Both the position numbers and the translations under genes were made by a program. The notes beneath the pieces are model-generated. The model saw only the letters and a program-made list of their open reading frames with translations, was not told the DNA's origin and did not search any database. A stretch of 64,000 nucleotides of DNA from Sphingobium sp. Its GTDB lineage: Bacteria; Pseudomonadota; Alphaproteobacteria; Sphingomonadales; Sphingomonadaceae. The stretch spans positions 1 through 64,000 of the forward strand of contig NZ_QFOA01000011.1 of NCBI RefSeq assembly GCF_003248505.1, given 5' to 3'. Below are positions 34,800 through 42,765 of the stretch, piece by piece (position 1 is the stretch's first letter; every line of letters begins with the position of its first letter).

Positions 34800-34805
34800 A
34801 TTATA
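34800..34805 (-). promoter_or_regulatory. Perfect -10 element (TATAAT) before the carbonic anhydrase gene
   Basis: The minus strand reads TATAAT at 34805-34800, about 52 bases upstream of the start codon. No good -35 is visible 16-18 bases further upstream, so this may be an activator-dependent promoter. Confidence 0.3.
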
Positions 34806-34869
34806 TGTTCACCGCGTCAGGCCAGCCTGCGTCGGATCGCGGCGAAACACCGTCGCGTTTTCCACGCCC

Positions 34870-35865
34870 TCATGCGCCGAGCAGCCGCGCCGCATGCAAT
34901 GCATGATAGGTCAGCACGCCCGAACAACCCGCGCGCTTGAACGCCATGAGCGTTTCGAGGATCAGGGCGTCGCGGTCCCCCGCCCCTGCCGCCGCGGCAT
35001 GTTCGATCATCGCATATTCGCCCGACACCTGGTAGGCGAATACCGGCACGGAGAAGCGATCCCGCACCCGCGCCACGATGTCGAGATAGGGCAACCCCGG
35101 CTTCACCATCACGCTGTCCGCACCCTCGGCCAGGTCGAGCGCGACTTCACGCAGCGCTTCTTCTCCATTGGCGGGGTCCATCTGGTAATTCTTCTTGTCG
35201 CCCTTGAGCAACCCGCGCGATCCCACCGCATCGCGAAACGGCCCGTAGAAGGCGCTCGCATATTTGGCGGCGTAGGCCATGATCTGGACGTTGGCGTGCC
35301 CTTCTTCCTCCAGCGCCTCGCGGATCGCACCGACGCGCCCGTCCATCATGTCGCTGGGCGCGATGATGTCGGCGCCCGCCGCCGCCTGATTGAGCGACTG
35401 GGCGATCAGCACATCCACCGTCGCGTCGTTGACGACGTAACCGGCAGGATCGAGCAGGCCGTCCTGCCCGTGCACCGTATAGGGATCGAGCGCCACGTCG
35501 GTCAGGATGCCGATGTCGGGCACCGCATCCTTGATCGCCCGGATCGCCCGGCACATGAGGTTGTCGGGATTGAGCGCTTCGACGCCATCGTCGCTGCGCC
35601 GGTCGGCCTGCGTGTTGGGGAAGAGCGCAAGGCAGGGAATACCCGCGCCGCACGCTTCCTTCGCCCGGTCGACGATGCCGTCCACCGACCAGCGCGACAC
35701 GCCGGGCAGCGCGCCGATCGGCTCCTCCACGCCTTCCCCCTCGGTGACGAACAGCGGCCAGATGAAGTCGGCAGGCGACAGGCGGTTTTCGGCGTGCATC
35801 GCCCGGCTCCAGGCCGAAGCGCGCGTGCGGCGCAAACGCAGCGCCGGATAGGAAGCATGGGTCAT
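34870..35865 (-). CDS. hemB: Delta-aminolevulinic acid dehydratase (porphobilinogen synthase)
   Basis: Protein of 331 residues, normal length. It joins two aminolevulinate molecules to porphobilinogen in tetrapyrrole synthesis. The active-site lysines are in AYAAKYASAFYGPFRDAVGS and SVMVKPGLPYLD. The metal-site segment reads LTDVALDPYTVHGQDG, with acidic residues instead of the cysteine triad of zinc enzymes, the magnesium-type found in many alphaproteobacteria and plants. It is a single-gene unit 122 bases upstream of the carbonic anhydrase gene on the same strand. Confidence 0.96.
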   Translation of the reverse strand: MTHASYPALRLRRTRASAWSRAMHAENRLSPADFIWPLFVTEGEGVEEPIGALPGVSRWSVDGIVDRAKEACGAGIPCLALFPNTQADRRSDDGVEALNPDNLMCRAIRAIKDAVPDIGILTDVALDPYTVHGQDGLLDPAGYVVNDATVDVLIAQSLNQAAAGADIIAPSDMMDGRVGAIREALEEEGHANVQIMAYAAKYASAFYGPFRDAVGSRGLLKGDKKNYQMDPANGEEALREVALDLAEGADSVMVKPGLPYLDIVARVRDRFSVPVFAYQVSGEYAMIEHAAAAGAGDRDALILETLMAFKRAGCSGVLTYHALHAARLLGA

Positions 35866-35985
35866 GACAAGGGGGTGTAGGCGTGGGCGCGCGGGGGATC
35901 AAGCGACGGGTGCGCAGAAGCCGGGAGGGAGAGGTATGCCCCGCCACCGCTTCCCACCGACCCGCCATTCCCTTAGTCATCGTCC

Positions 35986-36381
35986 ATGCTCAGCATCCAC
36001 CATGTCGCAATCATCTGTTCCGACTATGCGCGGTCGCGCGCGTTCTATCGGGACGTGCTGGGCTTTCGCGTGATCCGGGAGGTGTTTCGGGCGGAGCGGG
36101 AATCGTGGAAATGCGATCTCGATGCGGGTAACGCGCAGATCGAACTGTTTTCCTTTCCCGCGCCCCCGCCCCGGCCGAGCCGCCCCGAGGCACAGGGGTT
36201 AAGGCATCTGGCGTTCAACGTGGACGATCTGGACGCGCAGGTCGCACGACTGGCGGCGGCGGGCGTCGCGTGCGAGCCCATCCGCGTCGACGAATATACC
36301 GGGCAGCGCTTCACCTTCTTCGCCGACCCGGACGGGTTGCCGCTGGAGCTTTACGAACAGATCATTTCGCAAGGTGCTTGA
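35986..36381 (+). CDS. VOC/glyoxalase-fold protein (YaeR/GloA2-like)
   Basis: Protein of 131 residues with one vicinal-oxygen-chelate module pair. The start HHVAIICSDYARSRAFYRDVLGF and the end PDGLPLELYEQI are those of the YaeR/GloA2 group, with candidate metal ligands His5, Glu in IELFSF, His in GLRHLAFNV and Glu in LELYE. The family includes glyoxalase I-like and other metal enzymes; the substrate is not known. No neighbours share its strand closely. Confidence 0.85.
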   Translation: MLSIHHVAIICSDYARSRAFYRDVLGFRVIREVFRAERESWKCDLDAGNAQIELFSFPAPPPRPSRPEAQGLRHLAFNVDDLDAQVARLAAAGVACEPIRVDEYTGQRFTFFADPDGLPLELYEQIISQGA

Positions 36382-36505
36382 AGGAGCGATCGGCGCTTCA
36401 ATCCGGCCCTCTGTGTCATAGTTCTTCCCGCCCAAAGAACAAGAAGGCTTGGAACCGTTATGAAGATAGCGTATTAGCACGGCAACACAGTCAAAGGAGA
36501 TTTCG

Positions 36506-37255
36506 ATGCGTTACGCTGCCCTCTTTCCCGCCGTGACGATCGCCGCTCTAGCCATGGTCCCGGCGGCCTGCTCGCGCGAGAATGCGTCGGACAGGGAGCC
36601 GGGCCGGGATGCCACCGCACCCACCGACCCTGCCGCCTGGGCAGCGCTCAGCGGCTTTACCGGAATCGAAGTGACCGGCCCGGACAATGTCATCGTCACG
36701 CGCGGCGACTTTTCGGTCAAGGCGGAGGGCGACGCAAAGATACTCGACCGGCTGGACATCCGGGTGAAGGGCGACACGCTGGAAATCGGCCGCCGAAAAC
36801 GGTTCGGCATAGCCTGGAGCGACGACCGGGGTGCGACGGTCCGCGTGTCCCTGCCCGCGATCCGCAATGTCGAGGCGACGGGGTCGGGCAATGTCGATGT
36901 CGACCGCGTCGATGGCGATGCGTTCGCCGCCGACCTCACAGGATCGGGCAACATCAAGGTGGCCGCGGCCAATCTGCGGTCGCTCAAGGCGGAGATTACA
37001 GGTTCGGGCAATCTTGACATGGCGGGAGCGACGGAGAACGTGGCCCTGTCCATCACCGGATCGGGCGATTTTTCCGGCAACGCGCTCAAGGCCGGGCGCG
37101 GCAAGGTGTCGATCCAGGGATCGGGCAATGCGGGCTTTGCGTCGGACGGCCCGGTTGATATCAATATCATGGGATCGGGCGACGTTACGGTAAAGGGCAA
37201 GGCGCAGTGCAAGCAAAGCATCATGGGATCGGGCGAGGCGCGCTGCGCGCCCTGA
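36506..37255 (+). CDS. Head-GIN (DUF2807) domain protein, probable lipoprotein
   Basis: Protein of 249 residues. An N-terminal signal (about 1-21) ends MVPAACSREN, with Cys22 a probable but non-ideal lipidation site. The mature part is a DUF2807 right-handed beta-helix: repeated GSGN and GSGD turns (ATGSGNVDV, LTGSGNIKV, ITGSGNLDM, ITGSGDFSG, IQGSGNAGF, IMGSGDVTV, IMGSGEARC) about 20 residues apart. Two cysteines close the C-terminus. An AAGGAG site precedes the ATG. Its last 49 bases overlap the start of a paralogous gene. Function unknown; surface or periplasmic location likely. Confidence 0.85.
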   Translation: MRYAALFPAVTIAALAMVPAACSRENASDREPGRDATAPTDPAAWAALSGFTGIEVTGPDNVIVTRGDFSVKAEGDAKILDRLDIRVKGDTLEIGRRKRFGIAWSDDRGATVRVSLPAIRNVEATGSGNVDVDRVDGDAFAADLTGSGNIKVAAANLRSLKAEITGSGNLDMAGATENVALSITGSGDFSGNALKAGRGKVSIQGSGNAGFASDGPVDINIMGSGDVTVKGKAQCKQSIMGSGEARCAP

Positions 37256-37929
37256 TCGGCTGCGGCCTGCTGGCGGTCGCACCGGCGCAGGCGGCCACGC
37301 GGGGCTTTACCATCACAAGCTTCGACGCGATCCGCGTGGATGCGCCCGTTACCGTGGTATTGACCACCGGCGCGGGCGCATCGGCACGGGCGGAGGGTGA
37401 CCAGAATGCGCTCGACCGGTTGAAGATCGACGTTTCGGGCCGCTTGCTGGTCTTGTCGATGGAGCGGCCCCGCGCCGGCGAGAAGAGCGGCGGCGCGGCG
37501 ACCGTGCGGTTGTCGACCGGGGCATTGACGCGCGTCGTCCTGACCGGCGGAGGATCGGTCGCGGTCAATCGGATGAAGGGCCTGTCTGCGCAGATCGTGC
37601 TGGGCGGCAACGGCGATGTCAGCGTCGGCGATGTGCAACTCGACCGGCTCGACGTCGCGCTGGCGGGCGGCGGCAGGGTCTCGCTCGCGGGGAAAGCGGG
37701 CGTTGCCGCCATCCGCGTCACCGGCCCCGGATCGGTCGCCGCAGAACCCTTGCGCGTGCAGCAGGCCAGCATCGCGAACGAAGGGCCGGGCAGCATCGCA
37801 CTGACGGCGGACGGCAGCGCCAAAATCGTGACCAGCGGGTCGGGCGACATCAGCGTGGCGGGGAAAGCCGCCTGCTCGGTCGAGAACAAGGGCACGGGCC
37901 GCCTGATGTGCGGCGGCGAAAGCTATTGA
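37207..37929 (+). CDS. Second DUF2807 domain protein, GTG start, overlapping
   Basis: Protein of 240 residues, a paralogue of the preceding protein. The only usable start before the signal peptide (LIGCGLLAVAPAQA) is a GTG at 37207, 49 bases inside the upstream gene. Beta-helix turns here are GGGSVAV, GGNGDVSV, GGGRVSL, GPGSVAAE and GSGDISV, and the C-terminus keeps a Cys pair (KAACSVENKGTGRLMCGG) like its neighbour. The deep overlap implies coupled translation; a frameshifted original fusion is a less likely alternative. Confidence 0.8.
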   Translation: MQAKHHGIGRGALRALIGCGLLAVAPAQAATRGFTITSFDAIRVDAPVTVVLTTGAGASARAEGDQNALDRLKIDVSGRLLVLSMERPRAGEKSGGAATVRLSTGALTRVVLTGGGSVAVNRMKGLSAQIVLGGNGDVSVGDVQLDRLDVALAGGGRVSLAGKAGVAAIRVTGPGSVAAEPLRVQQASIANEGPGSIALTADGSAKIVTSGSGDISVAGKAACSVENKGTGRLMCGGESY

Positions 37930-38000
37930 GGCTTATCGAAAACTTTACCGCGCTCGGCTAGCAGGAGGCGAACTCCGTTTCGAAGCTGGATAATCGCCGG

Positions 38001-39275
38001 ATGCGCCTTGCCCCTGCCCTGCTCTTCCTAGCCGCGCTGTCGATACCCCGGCCTGCCATGGCGCAGGTGACGGCGGCGGCGGACAGCGGCGACACGGGAT
38101 GGATGATCCTGTGCGCCCTGTTGCTGATGGTGGCGGCGCTGCCCGGATCGATGCTGCGCCACGCAGGATCGGTGAATGTGCGCAGCGCGCTGTCGGTGCT
38201 GGCGCAGGGCGGCGCCGTGATCGGATGCGTATCGCTGGCATGGGCGGCAGTCGGATACAGCCTGGCATATGCGCCGGGCAACGCGTGGCTGGGCGGCGGG
38301 TCGAACCTGTTGCTGGGCAATCTGGCGCAGCTTCGTGAAGGACTGACGGTGCCGGAATCGGCGTTCGTGCTGTTCCAGTTGGCACTGGCGCTGGTGGCGG
38401 CGAGCCTGCTGGTAGGCTCCGTCGCGGAGCGGACCGGGACCGGGTGGTGGATCGCCTTCGCCCCGCTTTGGCTGCTGCTGGTCTATGCGCCTCTCGCCCA
38501 TGCGATATGGGGCGGTGGATGGCTCGCGGCGATGGGCGTCATGGACTATGCGGGCGGGCTGGTGGTGCATGGCGTGGCGGGATTTTCCGCACTCGCACTC
38601 GCGCTGATCGTCGGGCCGCGTCGCGAACGGACGGGCGACGGTCATGCGCCGGTGCTCACCCTTGCCGGCGGGGCGCTGCTGTGGATCGGGCTGATGGGTG
38701 CGGCGGGCGGATGGGCGCTGGGCGCAACGGACGACGCGGCGAGCGCCATTCTCAACCATCACCTTGCCGCTTGTGCAGGCGCGCTCGGCTGGGCGGCGGC
38801 GGATCGGTTGCTGGCCGGGCGGGCAAATGCGACCGGCATTCTGTCGGGTGCCCTCTCAGGGATGGCGGCGATTGCCGCGTCGGCGGGGCTGGTCGGGACC
38901 GGAGGCGCTATGCTGATCGGGCTGACGGCGGCCCTGTTGTGCCGTATCGCCGCCCCGCCGATCGCGCGCCGGGTCGACGACGCCGCGCAAATCTTTGCCA
39001 TTCACGGTTTGGGCGGCGCGATTGGTGCCGTCGCCCTCCCCTTTTGCGTCCTGCCGCTGCTGGGCGGAGTCGGCTTCGACAGCGGGATTACCCTCGATAG
39101 CGCATTGACCGCGCAGGCAATCGGCCTGATCGCGGTTGCGCTATGGGCAATGGTGGGGAGCGCCGTCGCGGCGCTGATGGTATCCCTCGTCATTCCGATG
39201 CGCGTCAGCGCCCAGGCGGAAGCCGAAGGGCTGGACCGGGCGCAGCATGGGCAGCAGGGCTGGGACTTCCGCTAA
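38001..39275 (+). CDS. amtB: Ammonium transporter (Amt family)
   Basis: Protein of 424 residues with a cleavable leader (about 1-21) and 11 membrane segments, like AmtB. The pore twin histidines are present in AGGLVVHGVAGFSAL and IFAIHGLGGAIGA, and HAIWGGGWLAAMGVMDYAGG supplies the periplasmic Trp and the structural Asp. Usually a glnK gene for the PII regulator sits upstream; none is present here. It is followed 5 bases later by a glycosyltransferase gene. Transport of ammonium is the family function. Confidence 0.93.
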   Translation: MRLAPALLFLAALSIPRPAMAQVTAAADSGDTGWMILCALLLMVAALPGSMLRHAGSVNVRSALSVLAQGGAVIGCVSLAWAAVGYSLAYAPGNAWLGGGSNLLLGNLAQLREGLTVPESAFVLFQLALALVAASLLVGSVAERTGTGWWIAFAPLWLLLVYAPLAHAIWGGGWLAAMGVMDYAGGLVVHGVAGFSALALALIVGPRRERTGDGHAPVLTLAGGALLWIGLMGAAGGWALGATDDAASAILNHHLAACAGALGWAAADRLLAGRANATGILSGALSGMAAIAASAGLVGTGGAMLIGLTAALLCRIAAPPIARRVDDAAQIFAIHGLGGAIGAVALPFCVLPLLGGVGFDSGITLDSALTAQAIGLIAVALWAMVGSAVAALMVSLVIPMRVSAQAEAEGLDRAQHGQQGWDFR

Positions 39276-39280
39276 AAGCC

Positions 39281-40126
39281 ATGACCGTCGCAGTCGCCAT
39301 CTTCGCCCATCAGGAGGAAAGGCGGATCGCGGCCTGCCTTGCTTCGCTGCCGCTCGACCGGGCGGACACGCTGTTCCATGTCCTCGTCAACGGGACGACC
39401 GACGCGACGGCGCGGATCGCGCGCGAAGCGGCGGGCGGGCGGCGCAACGTCATCGTCCATGACATCGCGCAGGGCGGCAAGGCGCGGACCTGGAACCATA
39501 TGGTCCACTACCTCCTGACTGGCGAAGAGGAAGCGGTGATATTCATGGATGGCGACGCGCAGATCGTGGCCGGATCCATCGATGCGCTCGTTACGGATCT
39601 GGCCGCCCGTCCGGACGCTCATGCGGCCGCCGGGCTACCCATGAACGGGCGGATGGCGGCGACCTATCAGGCCGGGTTGCGGGCCGAGGGCGGAATGTTC
39701 GGCGATCTTTACGCGCTGTCCGGCGACTTCGTGCGCGCGATCCGAACGCGAGGTCTGCAATTGCCTGAAGACCTGATCGGCGACGACGGCATGGTGGCGG
39801 CCTGGGCGCATACGGGGCTGCGGGATGACAGCCACTGGGTGCATGGCCACGTCGTCGTATGCGAGGGCGCGGGATTCCTGTGCGAGCAGGTCAGCATCGC
39901 GCGACCGTCGACATGGGCGATGCAATATAAGCGGATGGTTAATTACTCGGTGCGCTTCTTTCAAAACCGCATTCTGTCCGACATCATGGCGCGCGAGGGG
40001 CCGAATGGCCTCCCCGCACGCCTGTCGAGCTTGTATGGCGAGTGGCTCCCGCGCTTTCGCCCGCGCGGCGGCCTGACCGGATGGTTCGACCGCCGCGCGC
40101 TCAGGAAGATGCGCAGGGCCGCTTAA
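39281..40126 (+). CDS. Family 2-like glycosyltransferase
   Basis: Protein of 281 residues with a GT-A fold. AVAIFAHQEERRIAACLASL is the nucleotide-sugar start, EEAVIFMDGDAQIVAGSIDAL carries the DxD-like metal motif, and LPEDLIGDDGMVAAW contains the catalytic acidic pair. There are no long membrane segments, so it works at the cytoplasmic face. It follows the Amt gene by 5 bases and ends overlapping the convergent MFS gene by 4 bases. Acceptor unknown; surface glycan synthesis is the usual role. Confidence 0.83.
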   Translation: MTVAVAIFAHQEERRIAACLASLPLDRADTLFHVLVNGTTDATARIAREAAGGRRNVIVHDIAQGGKARTWNHMVHYLLTGEEEAVIFMDGDAQIVAGSIDALVTDLAARPDAHAAAGLPMNGRMAATYQAGLRAEGGMFGDLYALSGDFVRAIRTRGLQLPEDLIGDDGMVAAWAHTGLRDDSHWVHGHVVVCEGAGFLCEQVSIARPSTWAMQYKRMVNYSVRFFQNRILSDIMAREGPNGLPARLSSLYGEWLPRFRPRGGLTGWFDRRALRKMRRAA

Positions 40127-41454
40127 CGGTCGCGGCCTGCCAGTTCCTTGTTGACGTAGAGCGCGACCATCGTCGCGACCGCGCCGGACAACAGATAGGC
40201 CCCCGACGCCGCCAGTCCGAACCGCACCGAAAGCGCCAGCGCGACGAGTGGGGCGAAGCCTGCGCCCACCAGCCATGCCAGGTCGGACGTCAGCGCCGAA
40301 CTGGTGTAACGCGCCTCGGTCGAGAAATTCGATGCGACGACGCCAGACGACTGGCCGAAGGACAGCCCCAACAGCATGAAGCCCAGGATCATGAACGCCA
40401 CTTCGCCGAGGTCGCCGCCATTGAGCAGCAGCGGTGCCATCAGGGCGAAGACCGCGATACCGCCCGCCGACCAGCCAAGCAGCGAGCGGCGACCGATTTG
40501 GTCGGCGATAAAGCCCGACACGACGATGGCGAGCAGGCCCACCGAAGCGCCAATCATCTCGATGATGAGGAAGCGTTCGATCGGCTGATCGGTGTAGAGG
40601 GCAACCCAGCTCAAGGGGAACACCGTCACCATGTGGAACAGCGCGAAGCTCGCCAGCGGCGCGAAGGCACCGATGATGATGTTGCGCCCTTCTTTCTTGA
40701 CGGTCGGGAGAACCGGCGAGGGAACGAGATCGCGTTGTTCGAAGAGGCGCGCAAATTCATGGGTGACGACGATGCGCAGGCGGGCGAACAGCGCAACCAC
40801 GTTGATCGCAAACGCCACGAAGAAGGGATAACGCCAGCCCCAGTCGAGGAAATCCTGGCTAGACATGTTGACGAGGAAGAAAGCGAAAAGCCCGCTTGCC
40901 ACCAGCAACGCGAGCGGTGCGCCCAGTTGCGGCACCATCGCATACCATCCGCGCTGCTGTTGCGGCGCGTTCAGCGACAGGAGCGAGGCAAGACCGTCCC
41001 ACGTGCCGCCCAGCGCAATCCCCTGCAACGCGCGCAACGCGACGAGCACCACCGCAGCATAGTGGCCGATCGTCTCGTAACCGGGTAGAAAGGCGATGGC
41101 GACGGTCGATGTGCCGAGCAGGAACAAGGCCCCCGTCAATTTCGTACCTCGCCCGTAGCGGCGGTCGATGGTCATGAAGATGAGAGAGCCGATAGGCCGC
41201 GCTATGAAGGCAACCGAAAAGATCGCGAAGGAATAGAGCGTGCCCGTCAGCGCATCGACATAAGGGAACACCAGATTCGGAAAGACGATGACCGACGCGA
41301 TGGCGTAAACGAAGAAATCGAAAAATTCGGAGGTGCGACCGATGATCACGCCAATCGAAATATCCCCCGGCGCGACGCCATGGTCACGCGCGTTGATCTT
41401 GCGCGCGTCATCCTCAAGGGGGGTGGAAGTGAAGGCGATGGCCCCTGAATTCAT
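40123..41454 (-). CDS. MFS transporter, metabolite:proton symporter type
   Basis: Protein of 443 residues with 12 membrane segments, of the metabolite:H+ symporter (MHS/ShiA-ProP) group: IGRTSEFFDFFVYAIASVIVFPNLVFP near the first helix, DRRYGRGTKL between helices 2 and 3, and RALQGIALGGTWDGLASLL. The family imports dicarboxylates, shikimate, proline or similar organic acids; the substrate is not assignable. The ATG at 41454 is preferred over the open-frame start at 41559. It is divergent from cyoA across a 187-base gap. Confidence 0.87.
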   Translation of the reverse strand: MNSGAIAFTSTPLEDDARKINARDHGVAPGDISIGVIIGRTSEFFDFFVYAIASVIVFPNLVFPYVDALTGTLYSFAIFSVAFIARPIGSLIFMTIDRRYGRGTKLTGALFLLGTSTVAIAFLPGYETIGHYAAVVLVALRALQGIALGGTWDGLASLLSLNAPQQQRGWYAMVPQLGAPLALLVASGLFAFFLVNMSSQDFLDWGWRYPFFVAFAINVVALFARLRIVVTHEFARLFEQRDLVPSPVLPTVKKEGRNIIIGAFAPLASFALFHMVTVFPLSWVALYTDQPIERFLIIEMIGASVGLLAIVVSGFIADQIGRRSLLGWSAGGIAVFALMAPLLLNGGDLGEVAFMILGFMLLGLSFGQSSGVVASNFSTEARYTSSALTSDLAWLVGAGFAPLVALALSVRFGLAASGAYLLSGAVATMVALYVNKELAGRDR

Positions 41455-41641
41455 GAACGTCCGCTCCTTGGCTGGGCCACCGGGGCGGGGTGCGCGTCTG
41501 CCAGTGGCCAGGAAAAGGCAACATAACAGAAAACGGCCAGAATCTAAGCAGTATCCCACTCACAAAAGTTTTTTTGCAGATGCACAGCATGGGACAAATT
41601 GCCCACTGGCCGACTCTGCAGACAAAGAGTAGGCGCAGGCC

Positions 41642-42760
41642 ATGTCACAGCCCTATCTTCGCTATCCAGGCCGCCTGTTGCGGTGGTCCGCGCCGGTCCT
41701 CGCCGCGTCCCTTTCGGGATGTAACTGGGTCGTCATGAACCCTTCGGGCGATGTTGCGTTGCAGCAGCGCGATCTGATTCTGATTTCGACCGGCCTGATG
41801 TTGCTGATCGTGCTGCCTGTCATGGCGATGGTCGTCTGGTTCGCGCTGCGATACCGCGCGACCAATGCAGCCACGGAAAAGGACTATGATCCCGACTGGG
41901 ATCACAGCACGATGCTGGAACTGCTGATCTGGTCCGCCCCGCTCCTCATCATCATCGCGCTGGGCGCGCTGACATGGGTGAGCACGCACAAGCTCGACCC
42001 CTATCGCCCGCTCGAGCGGCTGGAAGCGGGCAAGACGGTCGATCCGGCGGTGAAACCGATGACAGTGCAGGTGGTGGCGCTCGACTGGAAGTGGCTGTTC
42101 ATCTACCCGGAACTCGGGATCGCGACGGTGAACGAACTGGCCTTGCCCACCAACGTGCCGGTCCGGTTCGACATCACCGCATCCACCGTGATGAACAGCT
42201 TCTATGTCCCCGAACTCGCCGGACAGATCTACGCAATGCCCGGCATGAAGACCCAGTTGCACGCGGTCGCCAACCGCGCCGCCACCGGCAAGGGTTTTTC
42301 GGCCAATTATTCGGGCGCGGGCTTCACCCACATGCGCTTCAACTATAGGGCGATGGATCGGGCCGCTTTCGACCGCTGGGTCGCGGGCGTGAAGAGCAGC
42401 GGCGTGGGCCTCGATCGCAAGATCTATCTGACGCTGGCCAAGCCCAGCGAAAAGGCGCCTGTCGCCTATTTCACCACGGCAGACCCCAAGCTGTTCGACG
42501 CGGTCGTCAACCTCTGCCCCCGCCCCGGCCAGCGCTGCATGAGCGAGTTGATGCACACCGACATGATGGGCGGCGGCGGAAAGGAATCCGCGCGCGACAT
42601 CCGCGGGCTGCAATATGACTTCCCCAGCAGCCATGTGGTCGATCAGCAGGATCGCAACGAGGGTAAGGAAACGGCCACGGATGCCGCGGGCGCGGAACAT
42701 TCTCCCGCCATGGATCACACTTCTCCCGGCGGCGCCGACGCGCACGCCCAGCATCGGTAA
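41642..42760 (+). CDS. cyoA: Cytochrome bo3-type ubiquinol oxidase subunit II
   Basis: Protein of 372 residues: signal with lipobox LAASLSGCNW, two membrane segments (about 50-70 and 92-112), then a cupredoxin domain. The CuA site is missing: where cytochrome c oxidases have a CxxxC copper loop, this has NYSGAGFTHM, and QIYAMPGMKTQLH matches CyoA. It is therefore a quinol oxidase subunit. A histidine-rich tail ends the protein. First gene of cyoABCD-surf1-regB-regA. Confidence 0.95.
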   Translation: MSQPYLRYPGRLLRWSAPVLAASLSGCNWVVMNPSGDVALQQRDLILISTGLMLLIVLPVMAMVVWFALRYRATNAATEKDYDPDWDHSTMLELLIWSAPLLIIIALGALTWVSTHKLDPYRPLERLEAGKTVDPAVKPMTVQVVALDWKWLFIYPELGIATVNELALPTNVPVRFDITASTVMNSFYVPELAGQIYAMPGMKTQLHAVANRAATGKGFSANYSGAGFTHMRFNYRAMDRAAFDRWVAGVKSSGVGLDRKIYLTLAKPSEKAPVAYFTTADPKLFDAVVNLCPRPGQRCMSELMHTDMMGGGGKESARDIRGLQYDFPSSHVVDQQDRNEGKETATDAAGAEHSPAMDHTSPGGADAHAQHR

Positions 42761-42765
42761 GAGAC

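Noticed and set aside
36454..36480. EcfG-like promoter (GGAAC ... CGTA) before the DUF2807 gene
   Set aside because: Spacing is 14 bases instead of 16-17 and the -10 does not match CGTT.
41490..41612. Inverted CCAGTGG and CCACTGG copies in the cyoA upstream gap as an operator pair
   Set aside because: About 100 bases apart, short and without a recognisable match to a RegA or other consensus.
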